Source: Streptomyces sp. M41(2017) (GTDB lineage: Bacteria > Actinomycetota > Actinomycetes > Streptomycetales > Streptomycetaceae). From it: a DNA stretch of 64,000 bases. The DNA is taken from positions 5,456,001 to 5,520,000 of the forward strand of contig NZ_MWFK01000001.1 in assembly GCF_002078175.1 (NCBI RefSeq), in the 5' to 3' direction. The first letter of the stretch is position 1; the number at the start of each line of letters is the position of its first letter. The position numbers were made by a program, and so were the translations under genes. Shown piece after piece: positions 17,466 to 26,296 of this stretch. The notes under the pieces are model-generated. The model was not told where the DNA came from and did not search any database. It saw only the letters and a list, made by a program, of their open reading frames with translations.

Positions 17466-17785
17466 TCCTCGAATTGCGTGAGTACGTCGCGCTGCCGGAT
17501 CGCGCCGAGGACCTGCACCGCCGCTTCGGTGAAGAGACCCTCGACCTCTTCGACCAGGTCGGACTCGACCTTCGGGGCTTTTGGCACGCCGTCGGGGAGC
17601 GGCGGCGGATCGTCTATCTCTGCGCGTTCGCCGACGTTGACGTTGCCGTGGCCTTCTGGGAGGCCTTCCGCGCCGATCCGCGGTGGATCGCGCTGAAGGA
17701 ACGCACCGAAGCGAACGGGCCGTTGATCGAGAGGATCGAGAGCACCTACCTCGTGGAGCCCGACTACGTCGACGCCCGCAGGTGA
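17462..17785 (+). CDS. NIPSNAP family protein
   Basis: 107 aa from ATG 17462, overlapping the npdG stop by 4 bases (ATGA). The dimeric alpha-beta barrel pattern is clear: MILELREYVALPDRAEDLHR, then FWHAVGERRRIVYLCAFADV and FWEAFRADPRWIALKERTE. NIPSNAP proteins are small ferredoxin-like fold proteins often found beside oxidative catabolic enzymes; some relatives act as monooxygenases or isomerases. Its tight coupling with npdG and the second LLM gene suggests a role in the same step, but no catalytic residue can be assigned. Confidence 0.8.
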   Translation: MILELREYVALPDRAEDLHRRFGEETLDLFDQVGLDLRGFWHAVGERRRIVYLCAFADVDVAVAFWEAFRADPRWIALKERTEANGPLIERIESTYLVEPDYVDARR

Positions 17786-17923
17786 TCCTCGGACCCTCCC
17801 GCTGCCTCGAGCGCGGCTGCGTACGACCAGCCGAGAGGCGGTCAGGGTCTTGACCGGAGTGGACCGATACTCCACCTGCTCCACATCGTGGACATAGTTC
17901 GTCAGTGTGAATTGAGGCTCTCG

Positions 17924-18973
17924 ATGATCAAGAGTATTCAGCTACACGCCTGGGCCGCCGGACCGAGCATCGTGGAGGTCGCCGAGGTCGCCGCCCGAAC
18001 CTTCGAGACGATCTGGGTCACGGACCAGATGCAGTCGCGCGGCGTGGGCGCCGTCCTGGGCGCGATCGCGGCTCGCACCGGGGCCGGTGTGGGCACGGCG
18101 GTGACGTTCCCTTTCGGTCGCAACCCACTGGAACAGGCCTCCACGATGGCCACGTTGGCCGAGTTCATGCCAGTGGGGCGCCAGGTCAGCATGGGGATCG
18201 GCACAGGCGGCGGTCTGGTGAGCGCGCTGATGGAGCGTCGCAGCCCTGTCGGCCGCGTCGCGGAGCTCATCAGGATCTGCCGGGCACTCTGGCGGGGCGA
18301 CAGCGTCCGACTGGGCGACTTCCCCCTCACCTGCGCGGACCTCGGCCTGCGCGAAGAGGCGCGCGTCTCACTCGACTGGGTCGACCAGCCCGCTGTGCGG
18401 GTGATCGTCGCAGGCGCGGGACCCCAGGTGCTGGAGATGGCCGGCGAGCTGGCCGACGGCGTCATCTGCGCGAGCAATTTCCCCGCGCACAGCCTGGCCG
18501 CGTTCCGCAGCGGGCAATTCGACACGGTCAGCAATCTCGATCGCCTCGAACGCGGCCGAGAGCGTGGCGAGCGCGCCGACTTCACCCGCATCTACGGCGT
18601 GAACGTCTCCGTCTCCACGGACCGCGACCGAGCCACCGCTGCGGCGCGCAGGCAGGCCACGCTCATCGTCGCGCAGCAGCCGCACGAAAGCCTGCAACGG
18701 GCCGGCTTCGAGCAGTCCGACTACGCGCCGACACGGGAGGCCGTGAAGGCAGGCGCGAGTCTGCGCGAGGCCGCCGCACTGCTTCCCCAGGAGGTGGCCG
18801 ACCAGCTGATCATCTCGGGCACGCCGACCGACTGCATCGACGCGCTCCTGGAACTGCTGCAGTACGCGCGTGGCGCGGGCTTCACCGAGGCGTACGTCGG
18901 GGCCCCCGTCGGCCCGGATCCGGCGGAAGCAGTGGAACTCCTCACCTCCAAGATCCTCCCGGAGATCCTGTGA
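17924..18973 (+). CDS. LLM-class F420-dependent oxidoreductase (second of two)
   Basis: 349 aa from ATG 17924 (GAGG upstream; the frame also extends to 17888). Luciferase-like features: VAARTFETIWVTDQMQSRGV, GAIAARTGAGVGTAVTFPF, RQVSMGIGTGGGLVSALME, and VRVIVAGAGPQVLEMAGELA with DGVI. It differs clearly from the 11965 enzyme in length and sequence, so the two probably act at different steps. No flavin reductase gene is nearby, which fits F420 rather than FMN. Its stop overlaps the enoyl-CoA hydratase start by 4 bases (GTGA). Confidence 0.85.
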   Translation: MIKSIQLHAWAAGPSIVEVAEVAARTFETIWVTDQMQSRGVGAVLGAIAARTGAGVGTAVTFPFGRNPLEQASTMATLAEFMPVGRQVSMGIGTGGGLVSALMERRSPVGRVAELIRICRALWRGDSVRLGDFPLTCADLGLREEARVSLDWVDQPAVRVIVAGAGPQVLEMAGELADGVICASNFPAHSLAAFRSGQFDTVSNLDRLERGRERGERADFTRIYGVNVSVSTDRDRATAAARRQATLIVAQQPHESLQRAGFEQSDYAPTREAVKAGASLREAAALLPQEVADQLIISGTPTDCIDALLELLQYARGAGFTEAYVGAPVGPDPAEAVELLTSKILPEIL

Positions 18974-19626
18974 ACCTTGACGCCGACCAGGCCCCGGCAC
19001 TGTGCCTGACGGAGCGGAACAGCTCCATGGCGACGGTGACCCTCAACCGCCCCGACGCCCGCAACGCCCTCAACATCCCGCTGCTCCAGCACCTGGTCGG
19101 AGCACTTGACGAGGCCCGCACCCACGGCGCGGACATCCTGGTGCTGCGGGCGGAGGGTACTGCCTTCTGCGCGGGAGCCGACATCCGCGCCGACGACGGC
19201 ACCGCGATCGGCCGGCCCGGCCTGCGCCGTCGACTGATCGAGGAGGTCTGCGACCTCATCGATTCCTTCCCCGCATCCGTCGCCGCCGTCCAAGGACCGG
19301 CTGTCGGCGCGGGCTGGGCTCTGGCCACAGCCGCGACGGTGACCCTGGCGGCCCCCGAAGCGACCTTTCGTTTCCCGGAACTCCGTCTGGGTTTCCTCCC
19401 CCCGGACACGACAGTGCGGCGCCTACGCGACCGCGTCGGGGCCACGGTCGCGTTCCGGTTGCTCGCAGCCGACGAACGCCTCGCCGCGGACGACCTGGCC
19501 CGCCTGGGACTCGTCGAGGTCGTCCCCGCCCCCGACCTTCACAGCCGAGCGCGTCACCTCGCGGACCGGTTCGCGGCCGCGCCCCCCGACCTTCTCCGCC
19601 ACCTTCGCACCGCACTCACCACGTGA
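18970..19626 (+). CDS. Enoyl-CoA hydratase/isomerase (crotonase) family
   Basis: 218 aa from GTG 18970, sharing GTGA with the preceding stop. Crotonase landmarks: MATVTLNRPDARNALNIPLL, the oxyanion hole FCAGADIR, VQGPAVGAGWALA and FRFPELRLGFLP. It is shorter than the usual ~260 aa because the C-terminal helical region is reduced. In place of the second catalytic Glu of hydratases there is an ELRLGFLPPD stretch, so the exact reaction (hydration, isomerisation or ring cleavage) is open. It is suited to act on the acyl-CoA made by the synthetase, CoA-transferase and dehydrogenase encoded here. Confidence 0.87.
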   Translation: MNLDADQAPALCLTERNSSMATVTLNRPDARNALNIPLLQHLVGALDEARTHGADILVLRAEGTAFCAGADIRADDGTAIGRPGLRRRLIEEVCDLIDSFPASVAAVQGPAVGAGWALATAATVTLAAPEATFRFPELRLGFLPPDTTVRRLRDRVGATVAFRLLAADERLAADDLARLGLVEVVPAPDLHSRARHLADRFAAAPPDLLRHLRTALTT

Positions 19627-19685
19627 ACTCCCCTGAGACAGCAGCACCGACCCGGCCGTCCGAATCCCCCAGAAAGGGGACCATC

Positions 19686-20843
19686 ATGCGCGCAAGCGCC
19701 TTCATGGACAGCGAAGAACAAGCGGAACTGCGAGCCACGGCCCGTAAGTTCCTTTCACGCCGCGCCCCGGAGCGCGACGTCCAGATGTGGGACGAAGAGG
19801 GTTCCTACCCAGAACAGCTGTACCGCGAGATCGCGAAGCTCGGCTGGTACGACATGGTCACGGACGCCGACGAGCCCGTCGAGAACGTCGCCGGCCTGCT
19901 CACCACCCTGTGCGAGGAGGTGGGCCGCGCCAGTTCGGACCTCGTGGCGCTGCTCAACCTCAACTTCAGCGGCCTTCGCGACCTGGCCCGTTGGGGGACC
20001 CCCGACCAGCGGCGAACCTACTCGGTCCCCGTACTCGGCGGGGAGAGCCGATTCGCGATAGGGGTGAGCGAGCCCGACGTGGGCTCGGACGCCGCCAGCG
20101 TCACCACGAGAGCCGAGCGCACCGACGGCGGCTGGGTCGTCAACGGCCAGAAGACCTACTGCGAGGGCGCCGGACTGCCGGGAGCGGTCATGGAACTGCT
20201 CGTCAAGGTCGGCGACAGCGGACGCAAACGAGACGACCTGGCCGTGTTCCTCGTCCCTGCCGACCACCCGGGCGTCGAGGTCCGCCGCATGCCGGCACTG
20301 GGCCGCAACATCAGCGGCATCTACGAGGTGTTCCTGCACGACGTCCAACTGCCCGACACCGCACTGCTCGGCCAACCGGGACAGGGCTGGCAGATCCTCA
20401 AAGAACGCCTGGTCCTGGAACGGATCATGATCAGCTCCGGCTTCCTCGGCAGCGTCGCCTCGGTACTCGACATGACCGTCGCCTACGCCAACGAGCGCAT
20501 GCAGTTCGGCCGGAGCATCTCCTCCTACCAGGGAGTGAGCCTTCCACTGGCGGAGACGTACGTCCGGATGGACGCCGCCCGATGCGCGGTACAGCGCGCG
20601 GCCGCACTCTTCGACGCCGGCCTCCCCTGCGAGACGGAGAGCACCATGGCCAAATTCCTGACCGGGCAGATCTACGCCGAGGCGTCAGCCCTGGCCATCC
20701 AGATCCAGGGCGCGTACGGCTACGTCCGCGACCACACACTGCCCATGCACCACTCCGACGGCATCATCGCCCGGGTCGTCGCCGGCCCACCGTCCGTCCA
20801 ACTCGACTTCATCGCCCGCTCCATGGGACTGAGGGCCGGCTGA
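19686..20843 (+). CDS. Acyl-CoA dehydrogenase
   Basis: 385 aa from ATG 19686 with AAAGGGGA upstream; the frame also opens at a GTG (19623) that overlaps the previous stop. Acyl-CoA dehydrogenase signatures: FAIGVSEPDVGSDAASVTTR, GGWVVNGQKTYCEGAG, RMQFGRSISSYQGV and QIQGAYGYVRDH. This FAD enzyme introduces an alpha-beta double bond into an acyl-CoA. With the crotonase and the SDR it provides the three core beta-oxidation-type reactions within the operon; a thiolase is absent. Confidence 0.92.
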   Translation: MRASAFMDSEEQAELRATARKFLSRRAPERDVQMWDEEGSYPEQLYREIAKLGWYDMVTDADEPVENVAGLLTTLCEEVGRASSDLVALLNLNFSGLRDLARWGTPDQRRTYSVPVLGGESRFAIGVSEPDVGSDAASVTTRAERTDGGWVVNGQKTYCEGAGLPGAVMELLVKVGDSGRKRDDLAVFLVPADHPGVEVRRMPALGRNISGIYEVFLHDVQLPDTALLGQPGQGWQILKERLVLERIMISSGFLGSVASVLDMTVAYANERMQFGRSISSYQGVSLPLAETYVRMDAARCAVQRAAALFDAGLPCETESTMAKFLTGQIYAEASALAIQIQGAYGYVRDHTLPMHHSDGIIARVVAGPPSVQLDFIARSMGLRAG

Positions 20844-20874
20844 TGCGCTCCGCCGTCCATGTGAGGAGGCCCCA

Positions 20875-23445
20875 GTGACCACCACATCCCTTCGCCGAGC
20901 GCTGGCCCGAGCCGGGGCGGGCAAGAGCATCGACCGCGAGGAAGCCATCGCCCTGCTCCAAGCGCGGGGAGAAGACCTCACCCGGCTGTGCTCCATCGCG
21001 GCCTCCATCCGGTCGGCGGGACTCGGGGACGCAGGACGGCCCGGTGTCGTGACGTACAGCAAGAAGGTGTTCGTCCCGCTCACGCGACTGTGCAGGGACC
21101 GCTGCCACTACTGCACCTTCGCCACCACCCCGGGCCGGGTGGAGGAGGCGTACCTCACCCCCGATCAGGTGCTGGACATCGCCAGCGAGGGCGCCCGACT
21201 GGGCTGCAAGGAAGTCCTCTTCACCCTTGGAGACCGGCCGGAGGACCGCTGGCAGGCCGCGCGCGACTGGCTCGACGCCCGCGGCTACGAGGACACCCTG
21301 TCCTACCTCCGCGCGATGGCGATCCTCGTCCTGGAGCAGACCGGGCTGATCCCGCACCTCAACCCCGGGGTGATGTCCTGGGCGGAACTGCAGAAGCTCA
21401 AGCCTGTGGCCGGATCGATGGGCCTGATGCTGGAGACCACCGCGCGCTCGCTGTGGGCTGAACCGGGCGGCTGCCACTACGGTTCACCGGACAAGGAACC
21501 GGCACTCCGGCTGCGAACCATCGAGGACGCCTCCCGGACCAACATCCCCTTCACGACGGGGATCTTGATCGGCATCGGAGAGCGTCCCGCCGACCGCGTC
21601 GACTCTCTGCTGGAGCTCCGCCGCCTCGCCCGGCAGTACGGCGCGGTCCAGGAAGTGATCGTGCAGAATTTCCGGTCCAAACCCGGCACGGCCATGATGG
21701 CCACGCCGGACGCGGATCTGGAGGAATACCTCGCTGTCATCGCGGTGGCACGGGTCCTGCTGGGCCCGCGGATGCGGATCCAGGCGCCGCCCAACCTCAC
21801 CGACGCCGAAGAACTGCGTCTGCTGCTCGCCGCCGGCGTGGACGACTGGGGCGGGGTCTCGCCGCTGACTCCGGACCACGTGAACCCCGAGCGCCCGTGG
21901 CCCCAGTTGGAGCGCCTGGCCGAGCTGACCGCGGAGGCGGGCTTCGAACTGCGCGAGCGGCTGGCCGTGCAGCCGGAGTACATACGTGCCGGCAGCCCCT
22001 GGGCCGACGCCCGGGTGCTACCGCACCTGGAGGCACTGGCGGACGAGGCCACAGGACTGGCGGCGGACGCTCTCCCGGTGGGCCTGCCCTGGCAGGAGAC
22101 TGCCGACGTGGTCTCCTCCGGGCGCACCGACCTCCATGTCGCGATCGACCAGGAGGGTCGCAGGACCGGTACACGCGGCGACTTCGACAACGCCTTCGGC
22201 GACTGGCAGGCCCTGGCCGAGCAACTCGACAACAAACCGACAGGGAGCGGGGCGCGCGGCATCGAGCGGCTGGACGGCGACGTGGCCGCAGCCCTGCGTG
22301 CGGCCGAGCACGACCCGGCCGGCCTCACCCAGGAACAGGCACTGGCACTGGCGTACGCCGATGGACCAGAGCTCGACGCGCTGTGCCTGCTCGCCGACCA
22401 GGTCCGCCGCTCGGCCGTCGGCGACCTCGTCACCTATGTGGTCAACCGCAACATCAACTTCAGCAACGTCTGCTACGTCGGCTGCCGATTCTGTGCGTTC
22501 GCCCAGCGAGCCACCGACGCGGACGCCTACCGCCTCTCCCTGGATGAGGTCGGTGAACGCGTCGAGCAGGCATGGGATGTGGGCGCGACGGAGATCTGTA
22601 TGCAGGGCGGCATCGACCCCGAGCTGCCCAGCACCGTCCACCTCGACCTGGCCCGCGAGGTCAAGCGACGTCGTCCCGACATCCATCTGCACGCCTTCTC
22701 ACCGATGGAGATCATCAGCGGCGCCTCGCGCAGGGGGATCTCCGTCGCCGAATGGCTGACCGAGGCACGCGCCGCGGGCGTCGACTCCCTGCCGGGCACA
22801 GCCGCCGAGATACTCGACGACGAGGTCCGCTGGGTCCTCACCAAGGGGAAGTTGCCGGCGGCGGAATGGCTCCGCGTCATCCGCACCGCGCACGAACTCG
22901 GCGTCAGAACGACGGCCACCATGATGTACGGCCACGTCGACGAGCCACGTCACTGGGTCGACCACATGCGAACACTGGTTCAGCTGCAACGGGAAACAGG
23001 CGGGTTCACGGAGTTCGTACCCCTGCCTTTCGTGCACCAGAGCTCGCCCATCTATCTGGCGGGCATCGCCCGTCCAGGCCCCTCGCGCCGCGACAACCGC
23101 GCCGTACACGCCCTGGCCCGGCTGCTCATGCACGGCCAGATCGACAACATCGAGTGCTCTTGGGTGAAACTGTCTCCCGAGCAGTGCGAGGAGATGCTGC
23201 GCGGCGGAGCCAACGACCTCGGCGGCACGCTGATGGAGGAGACGATCAGCCGGATGGCGGGATCGACCAACGGATCGATGAAGACGGTCGCCGGGATCAA
23301 GGAACTGGCGGCCGCGGCAGGCAGGCCCACTCGGCAGCGCACCACCACTTACGGCTTCGTCACCCCCGAACGAGCGCAAGCCGCAGGCAGGTTCGACGCG
23401 GAAGTGCACCGCGTCGTGCCGCTCAGCGTCGGATTCGTTCGGTGA
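20875..23445 (+). CDS. fbiC: FO synthase (bifunctional CofG/CofH, 7,8-didemethyl-8-hydroxy-5-deazariboflavin synthase)
   Basis: 856 aa from GTG 20875 (GAGGAGG upstream), full length for FbiC. It has two radical-SAM domains: the first [4Fe-4S] motif is C73-x3-C77-x2-C80 (CRDRCHYCTF, CofG half) and the second is C533-x3-C537-x2-C540 (CYVGCRFCAF, CofH half). It joins tyrosine and 5-amino-6-ribitylaminouracil to make FO, the deazaflavin chromophore of F420. Finding it inside a catabolic operon between acyl-CoA dehydrogenase and fbiD is unusual. Its stop overlaps fbiD by 4 bases. fbiA and fbiB are not in this window. Confidence 0.96.
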   Translation: MTTTSLRRALARAGAGKSIDREEAIALLQARGEDLTRLCSIAASIRSAGLGDAGRPGVVTYSKKVFVPLTRLCRDRCHYCTFATTPGRVEEAYLTPDQVLDIASEGARLGCKEVLFTLGDRPEDRWQAARDWLDARGYEDTLSYLRAMAILVLEQTGLIPHLNPGVMSWAELQKLKPVAGSMGLMLETTARSLWAEPGGCHYGSPDKEPALRLRTIEDASRTNIPFTTGILIGIGERPADRVDSLLELRRLARQYGAVQEVIVQNFRSKPGTAMMATPDADLEEYLAVIAVARVLLGPRMRIQAPPNLTDAEELRLLLAAGVDDWGGVSPLTPDHVNPERPWPQLERLAELTAEAGFELRERLAVQPEYIRAGSPWADARVLPHLEALADEATGLAADALPVGLPWQETADVVSSGRTDLHVAIDQEGRRTGTRGDFDNAFGDWQALAEQLDNKPTGSGARGIERLDGDVAAALRAAEHDPAGLTQEQALALAYADGPELDALCLLADQVRRSAVGDLVTYVVNRNINFSNVCYVGCRFCAFAQRATDADAYRLSLDEVGERVEQAWDVGATEICMQGGIDPELPSTVHLDLAREVKRRRPDIHLHAFSPMEIISGASRRGISVAEWLTEARAAGVDSLPGTAAEILDDEVRWVLTKGKLPAAEWLRVIRTAHELGVRTTATMMYGHVDEPRHWVDHMRTLVQLQRETGGFTEFVPLPFVHQSSPIYLAGIARPGPSRRDNRAVHALARLLMHGQIDNIECSWVKLSPEQCEEMLRGGANDLGGTLMEETISRMAGSTNGSMKTVAGIKELAAAAGRPTRQRTTTYGFVTPERAQAAGRFDAEVHRVVPLSVGFVR

Positions 23446-24122
23446 CGCCATGGCCGTGGGCGGTCGTCGTCCCGCAAAAGGATCTCCGGCTGGCCAAGAG
23501 CCGGATGGAACTGGACGGCCGGGACCGCCGACGAGTGGCCCGCGCGCTCCTGCGCGACACTGTGACAGCCGCACGGGCGACTCCCGGGGTCTGCGAAGTG
23601 ATCGTCGTCCTCGACCGGGCCCGGGACCTCGCCGCGATCCAAGACCTGGGTGTCCACCATGTCCTGGCTCCAGGGTCAGGCCTCAACGAGGCGCTGGCCC
23701 TGGGTGAGCGGGCGGCGCGGGCGGTCCGTCCACGGTGCGGCGTGGCCGCGCTGCCCGCAGACCTCCCGCTCATCGAACCGGCCGTCCTCGGCCATGCCCT
23801 CGCCCTGGCACGCACCCGCGACCGGACATTCGTCGCCGACGCGGACCATCGCGGCACCACGTTGCTGACGGCGGCTCCGGGACACTCACTGCACTCGGCG
23901 TACGGCATCGGCTCGAGGGACGCCCACCGCCGAACCGGCGCCTTCGAACTGACCGGACCTCGCTTCGCGCCCCTGCGACTCGACGTCGACCACCTCGACC
24001 ATCTGCTGCTCGTCGCACCGATCGCGCACCACGCGAACCTCTCCGAGGCGCTCGCCCGGCTCGATCCCAGCACGTTCGGGCATTCCCCGTCCGCACCTCC
24101 CTGTCTTGGAGCACACCGATGA
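23442..24122 (+). CDS. fbiD: Phosphoenolpyruvate/2-phospho-L-lactate guanylyltransferase (F420 biosynthesis)
   Basis: 226 aa from GTG 23442, sharing GTGA with the fbiC stop. CofC/FbiD features: WAVVVPQKDLRLAKSRM, RRVARALLRDTVTAA, VAALPADLPLIEP and HRGTTLLTAAPG with FGIG-like AYGIGSRDAHRR. In actinobacteria this enzyme activates phosphoenolpyruvate with GTP to give the precursor that FbiA couples to FO. The pair fbiC-fbiD therefore raises two entry steps of F420 synthesis, while the condensation and glutamylation enzymes must be encoded elsewhere. Its stop overlaps the SDR start by 4 bases (ATGA). Confidence 0.9.
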   Translation: MTPWPWAVVVPQKDLRLAKSRMELDGRDRRRVARALLRDTVTAARATPGVCEVIVVLDRARDLAAIQDLGVHHVLAPGSGLNEALALGERAARAVRPRCGVAALPADLPLIEPAVLGHALALARTRDRTFVADADHRGTTLLTAAPGHSLHSAYGIGSRDAHRRTGAFELTGPRFAPLRLDVDHLDHLLLVAPIAHHANLSEALARLDPSTFGHSPSAPPCLGAHR

Positions 24123-24859
24123 GCTTGTTGAGCGACAAAGCCGCGATCGTCACGGGCGGTGCCCAGGGCATCGGGCTGTCGATCGTCGAGACATTCCTGC
24201 GTGAGGGTGCGCGCGTGGTCATCGCCGACCTGGACGCCCAGGCCGGTCGCCGCGCCGCCGAACTCCTCGACGCGGGTGACAACGTCACGGTCGTTGCCTG
24301 TGACGTCACTGACGCCGGTGACGTCCGGGCCGCCGTCGACCGGTGCGTCTCCACATACGGCTGCCTCGACGTCATGGTCAACAACGCGGGCATCACCCGG
24401 GACGCGACCATGCGGACGATGACCGAGGCACAGTTCGAGCAGGTGATCGACGTCCACCTCAAGGGTTGTTGGAACGGCACGCGCTTGGCCGCCGCCGTGA
24501 TGCGTGAACAGCGCTCCGGTGCCGTCGTGAACCTCTCCTCCATTTCCGGCAAGGTCGGCTTCGTCGGCCAGACCAACTATTCGGCGGCCAAAGCCGGCAT
24601 CGTCGGCCTCACCAAGGCCGCGGCCAAGGAGATGGCGCATCACGGGGTACGAGTGAACGCCATCGCGCCAGGCCTCATCCGCTCACCGATGACCGAGGTG
24701 ATGCCGGCACCCATCTGGGAAGCCAAACTGGCCGAGATTCCGATGCAACGGGTCGGCGAGGCATCAGAGGTGGCGTCGGTCGCGCTCTTCCTCGCATCAA
24801 GCCTGGCGTCCTACGTCACGGGCACGGTGATGGAAGTGACCGGAGGCCGCCACATGTGA
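24119..24859 (+). CDS. Short-chain dehydrogenase/reductase (FabG-like)
   Basis: 246 aa from ATG 24119, overlapping the fbiD stop by 4 bases. Classical SDR motifs: TGGAQGIGLSIVE near residue 12, VIADLD, NNAG near 88, catalytic Ser in NLSSISG and Tyr-x3-Lys in YSAAKAG near 154-160, and NAIAPGLIRSPM. The acidic D after the second strand favours NAD(H). It resembles 3-oxoacyl-ACP reductases and 3-hydroxyacyl-CoA dehydrogenases, so it could oxidise the product of the crotonase. It is the last gene of the island. Confidence 0.92.
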   Translation: MSLLSDKAAIVTGGAQGIGLSIVETFLREGARVVIADLDAQAGRRAAELLDAGDNVTVVACDVTDAGDVRAAVDRCVSTYGCLDVMVNNAGITRDATMRTMTEAQFEQVIDVHLKGCWNGTRLAAAVMREQRSGAVVNLSSISGKVGFVGQTNYSAAKAGIVGLTKAAAKEMAHHGVRVNAIAPGLIRSPMTEVMPAPIWEAKLAEIPMQRVGEASEVASVALFLASSLASYVTGTVMEVTGGRHM

Positions 24860-25024
24860 TCAACGACTACACGGTGCCTTCGAGTACCGAGGGCTCAGAG
24901 CATGCGCCGACGCACCACACAAGCGTCCAGATCGGGGCGGCCGAGAGCGCTCGGAGCTGCCGCCCCCCTCCGGCTGAACGTGCGTGACCGGGTCGCACCC
25001 CTGCCCGCGCCACATGTCCTTGGC

Positions 25025-25030
25025 TAGGGT
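25025..25030 (+). promoter_or_regulatory. -10-like TAGGGT, probable leaderless start
   Basis: TAGGGT ends six bases before the ATG at 25037 and no ribosome binding site is present, suggesting a leaderless mRNA. A convincing -35 was not found. Confidence 0.35.
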
Positions 25031-25036
25031 GCGACC

Positions 25037-25585
25037 ATGGCCAGCGCTCGTGTCCACGAACCCGCCTTGCTGGACCCCAAGGGCCCGGTGATCACAGCGG
25101 TCGCGTGCACCGTGGGCGCGGCCCTGTTCCTGGGCGCGGGAGGGGCCTTCGTCTACGTCACCGTCCGCACTGTCGCCGACCTCGATGCGACGGGCAGCGG
25201 CTGGGTGTGGGCCGGCGCCGGCCTCGCCCTGGCCGCGGCGTTCATCGCCTGCGTCGGGCTGTCCACCCTCCTCTCCGCGCGCGAGGACCGGCGTGCCACG
25301 CTCCGACTCGCCGCGCTGGGCGTCGACGCGACCGCGCTGGTTCTGGCGGTCGCCTCCGCTCCGCCGACCAACGACCACTACGACCAGGTCCGCCTCCTGA
25401 TGCGCATCAGCGGCCCCGGTTTCGAACCGTTCGAGTGCAGCGATGAAGTCCCGGACTACCGGTTCGGCAGCGCCACACAGGGGACGGTGCTGTCGGCCCG
25501 GGTCGATCCGGTCACCCGAGCGTTCACCATCGAGCGACCGCCTGGGCCCCCGGTACCGCCTCCGGAGGCGCGTGCCGAGGCATGA
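25037..25585 (+). CDS. Uncharacterised membrane protein
   Basis: 182 aa from ATG 25037. Three hydrophobic stretches are visible: about residues 19-42 (VITAVACTVGAALFLGAGGA), 55-78 (WVWAGAGLALAAAFIACVGL) and 91-107 (LAALGVDATALVLAVA). A hydrophilic, proline-rich C-terminal domain follows (from PPTNDHYDQVRLL to the end). I do not recognise the family. It lies 177 bases after the island but has its own start signal, so it is probably a separate unit. Confidence 0.7.
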   Translation: MASARVHEPALLDPKGPVITAVACTVGAALFLGAGGAFVYVTVRTVADLDATGSGWVWAGAGLALAAAFIACVGLSTLLSAREDRRATLRLAALGVDATALVLAVASAPPTNDHYDQVRLLMRISGPGFEPFECSDEVPDYRFGSATQGTVLSARVDPVTRAFTIERPPGPPVPPPEARAEA

Positions 25586-25796
25586 CCCCGGTGGCTGCGG
25601 CTTACGAGACGGCGGGCCACACCGCGACTGCTCAAGCCGCGTCCTGCCACCGGTGGATCAGAAATCGCGGGAGACGCCGAGGTCCGCGGGCCGGCCGACC
25701 GATCGTCCGACGGCTGTTGGCTGGTTGGTCACGGGGGTCCGACGGCCGCCGCACGTCACCGCGGTACGCCGACAGCGGCGGCCTGACGCGTCGAAG

Positions 25797-26171
25797 TCAC
25801 CCGCAGAGGTATACGCGGTGCGGATCATGAAGGGCGACAGTGACCCCGATGATCACGAGAGACAACCCCAACTGCCCTTTCAGAGCCGCAACCGACCGTT
25901 GCTTCGCCTCCGACTGCTGCAGGGGTATCCGATAGGCGAGTACGGTCGCAACCACGCTGATGATGACCAGGGCCATGACCGCGATCACCCTGGAGGGGTC
26001 GAACATCTCGCGCGAGGTTGCCGGCCATGCGCCAGGGGAGATGCATCCGGTGCTGAAGGCCAACACGAGCTCGCCGGGGCACCACAGAGCGGCGCCGATG
26101 CAGACCGCCTCCACCGCCACGAACACCAGGCCCGACTTCCAGACCTGCTTGGCCTTCACACCCTCTGGCAA
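25797..26171 (-). CDS. Small membrane protein, uncharacterised
   Basis: 124 aa if translation starts at TTG 26171, chosen because GAGAGGGG lies seven bases upstream; the open frame runs on to 26450 but the extra part is arginine/proline-rich and not protein-like. Three hydrophobic helices are visible: SGLVFVAVEAVCIGAALW, VIAVMALVIISVVATVLAY and LGLSLVIIGVTVALH. Function unknown. It lies 125 bases downstream of the other small membrane gene on this strand, so the two may be co-transcribed. Confidence 0.5.
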   Translation of the reverse strand: MPEGVKAKQVWKSGLVFVAVEAVCIGAALWCPGELVLAFSTGCISPGAWPATSREMFDPSRVIAVMALVIISVVATVLAYRIPLQQSEAKQRSVAALKGQLGLSLVIIGVTVALHDPHRVYLCG

Positions 26172-26296
26172 TGTCAGCCCCTCTCGACTGCGCGTAGTGA
26201 AGTGCGGACGAGTGTTGCGCGGCGTTTCTGGTTCAGCGGATCGGGGTGGGGCTGCCTGTGCCGGACCAGGCCACGGAGGCCGGGTATCGGGTCGGA

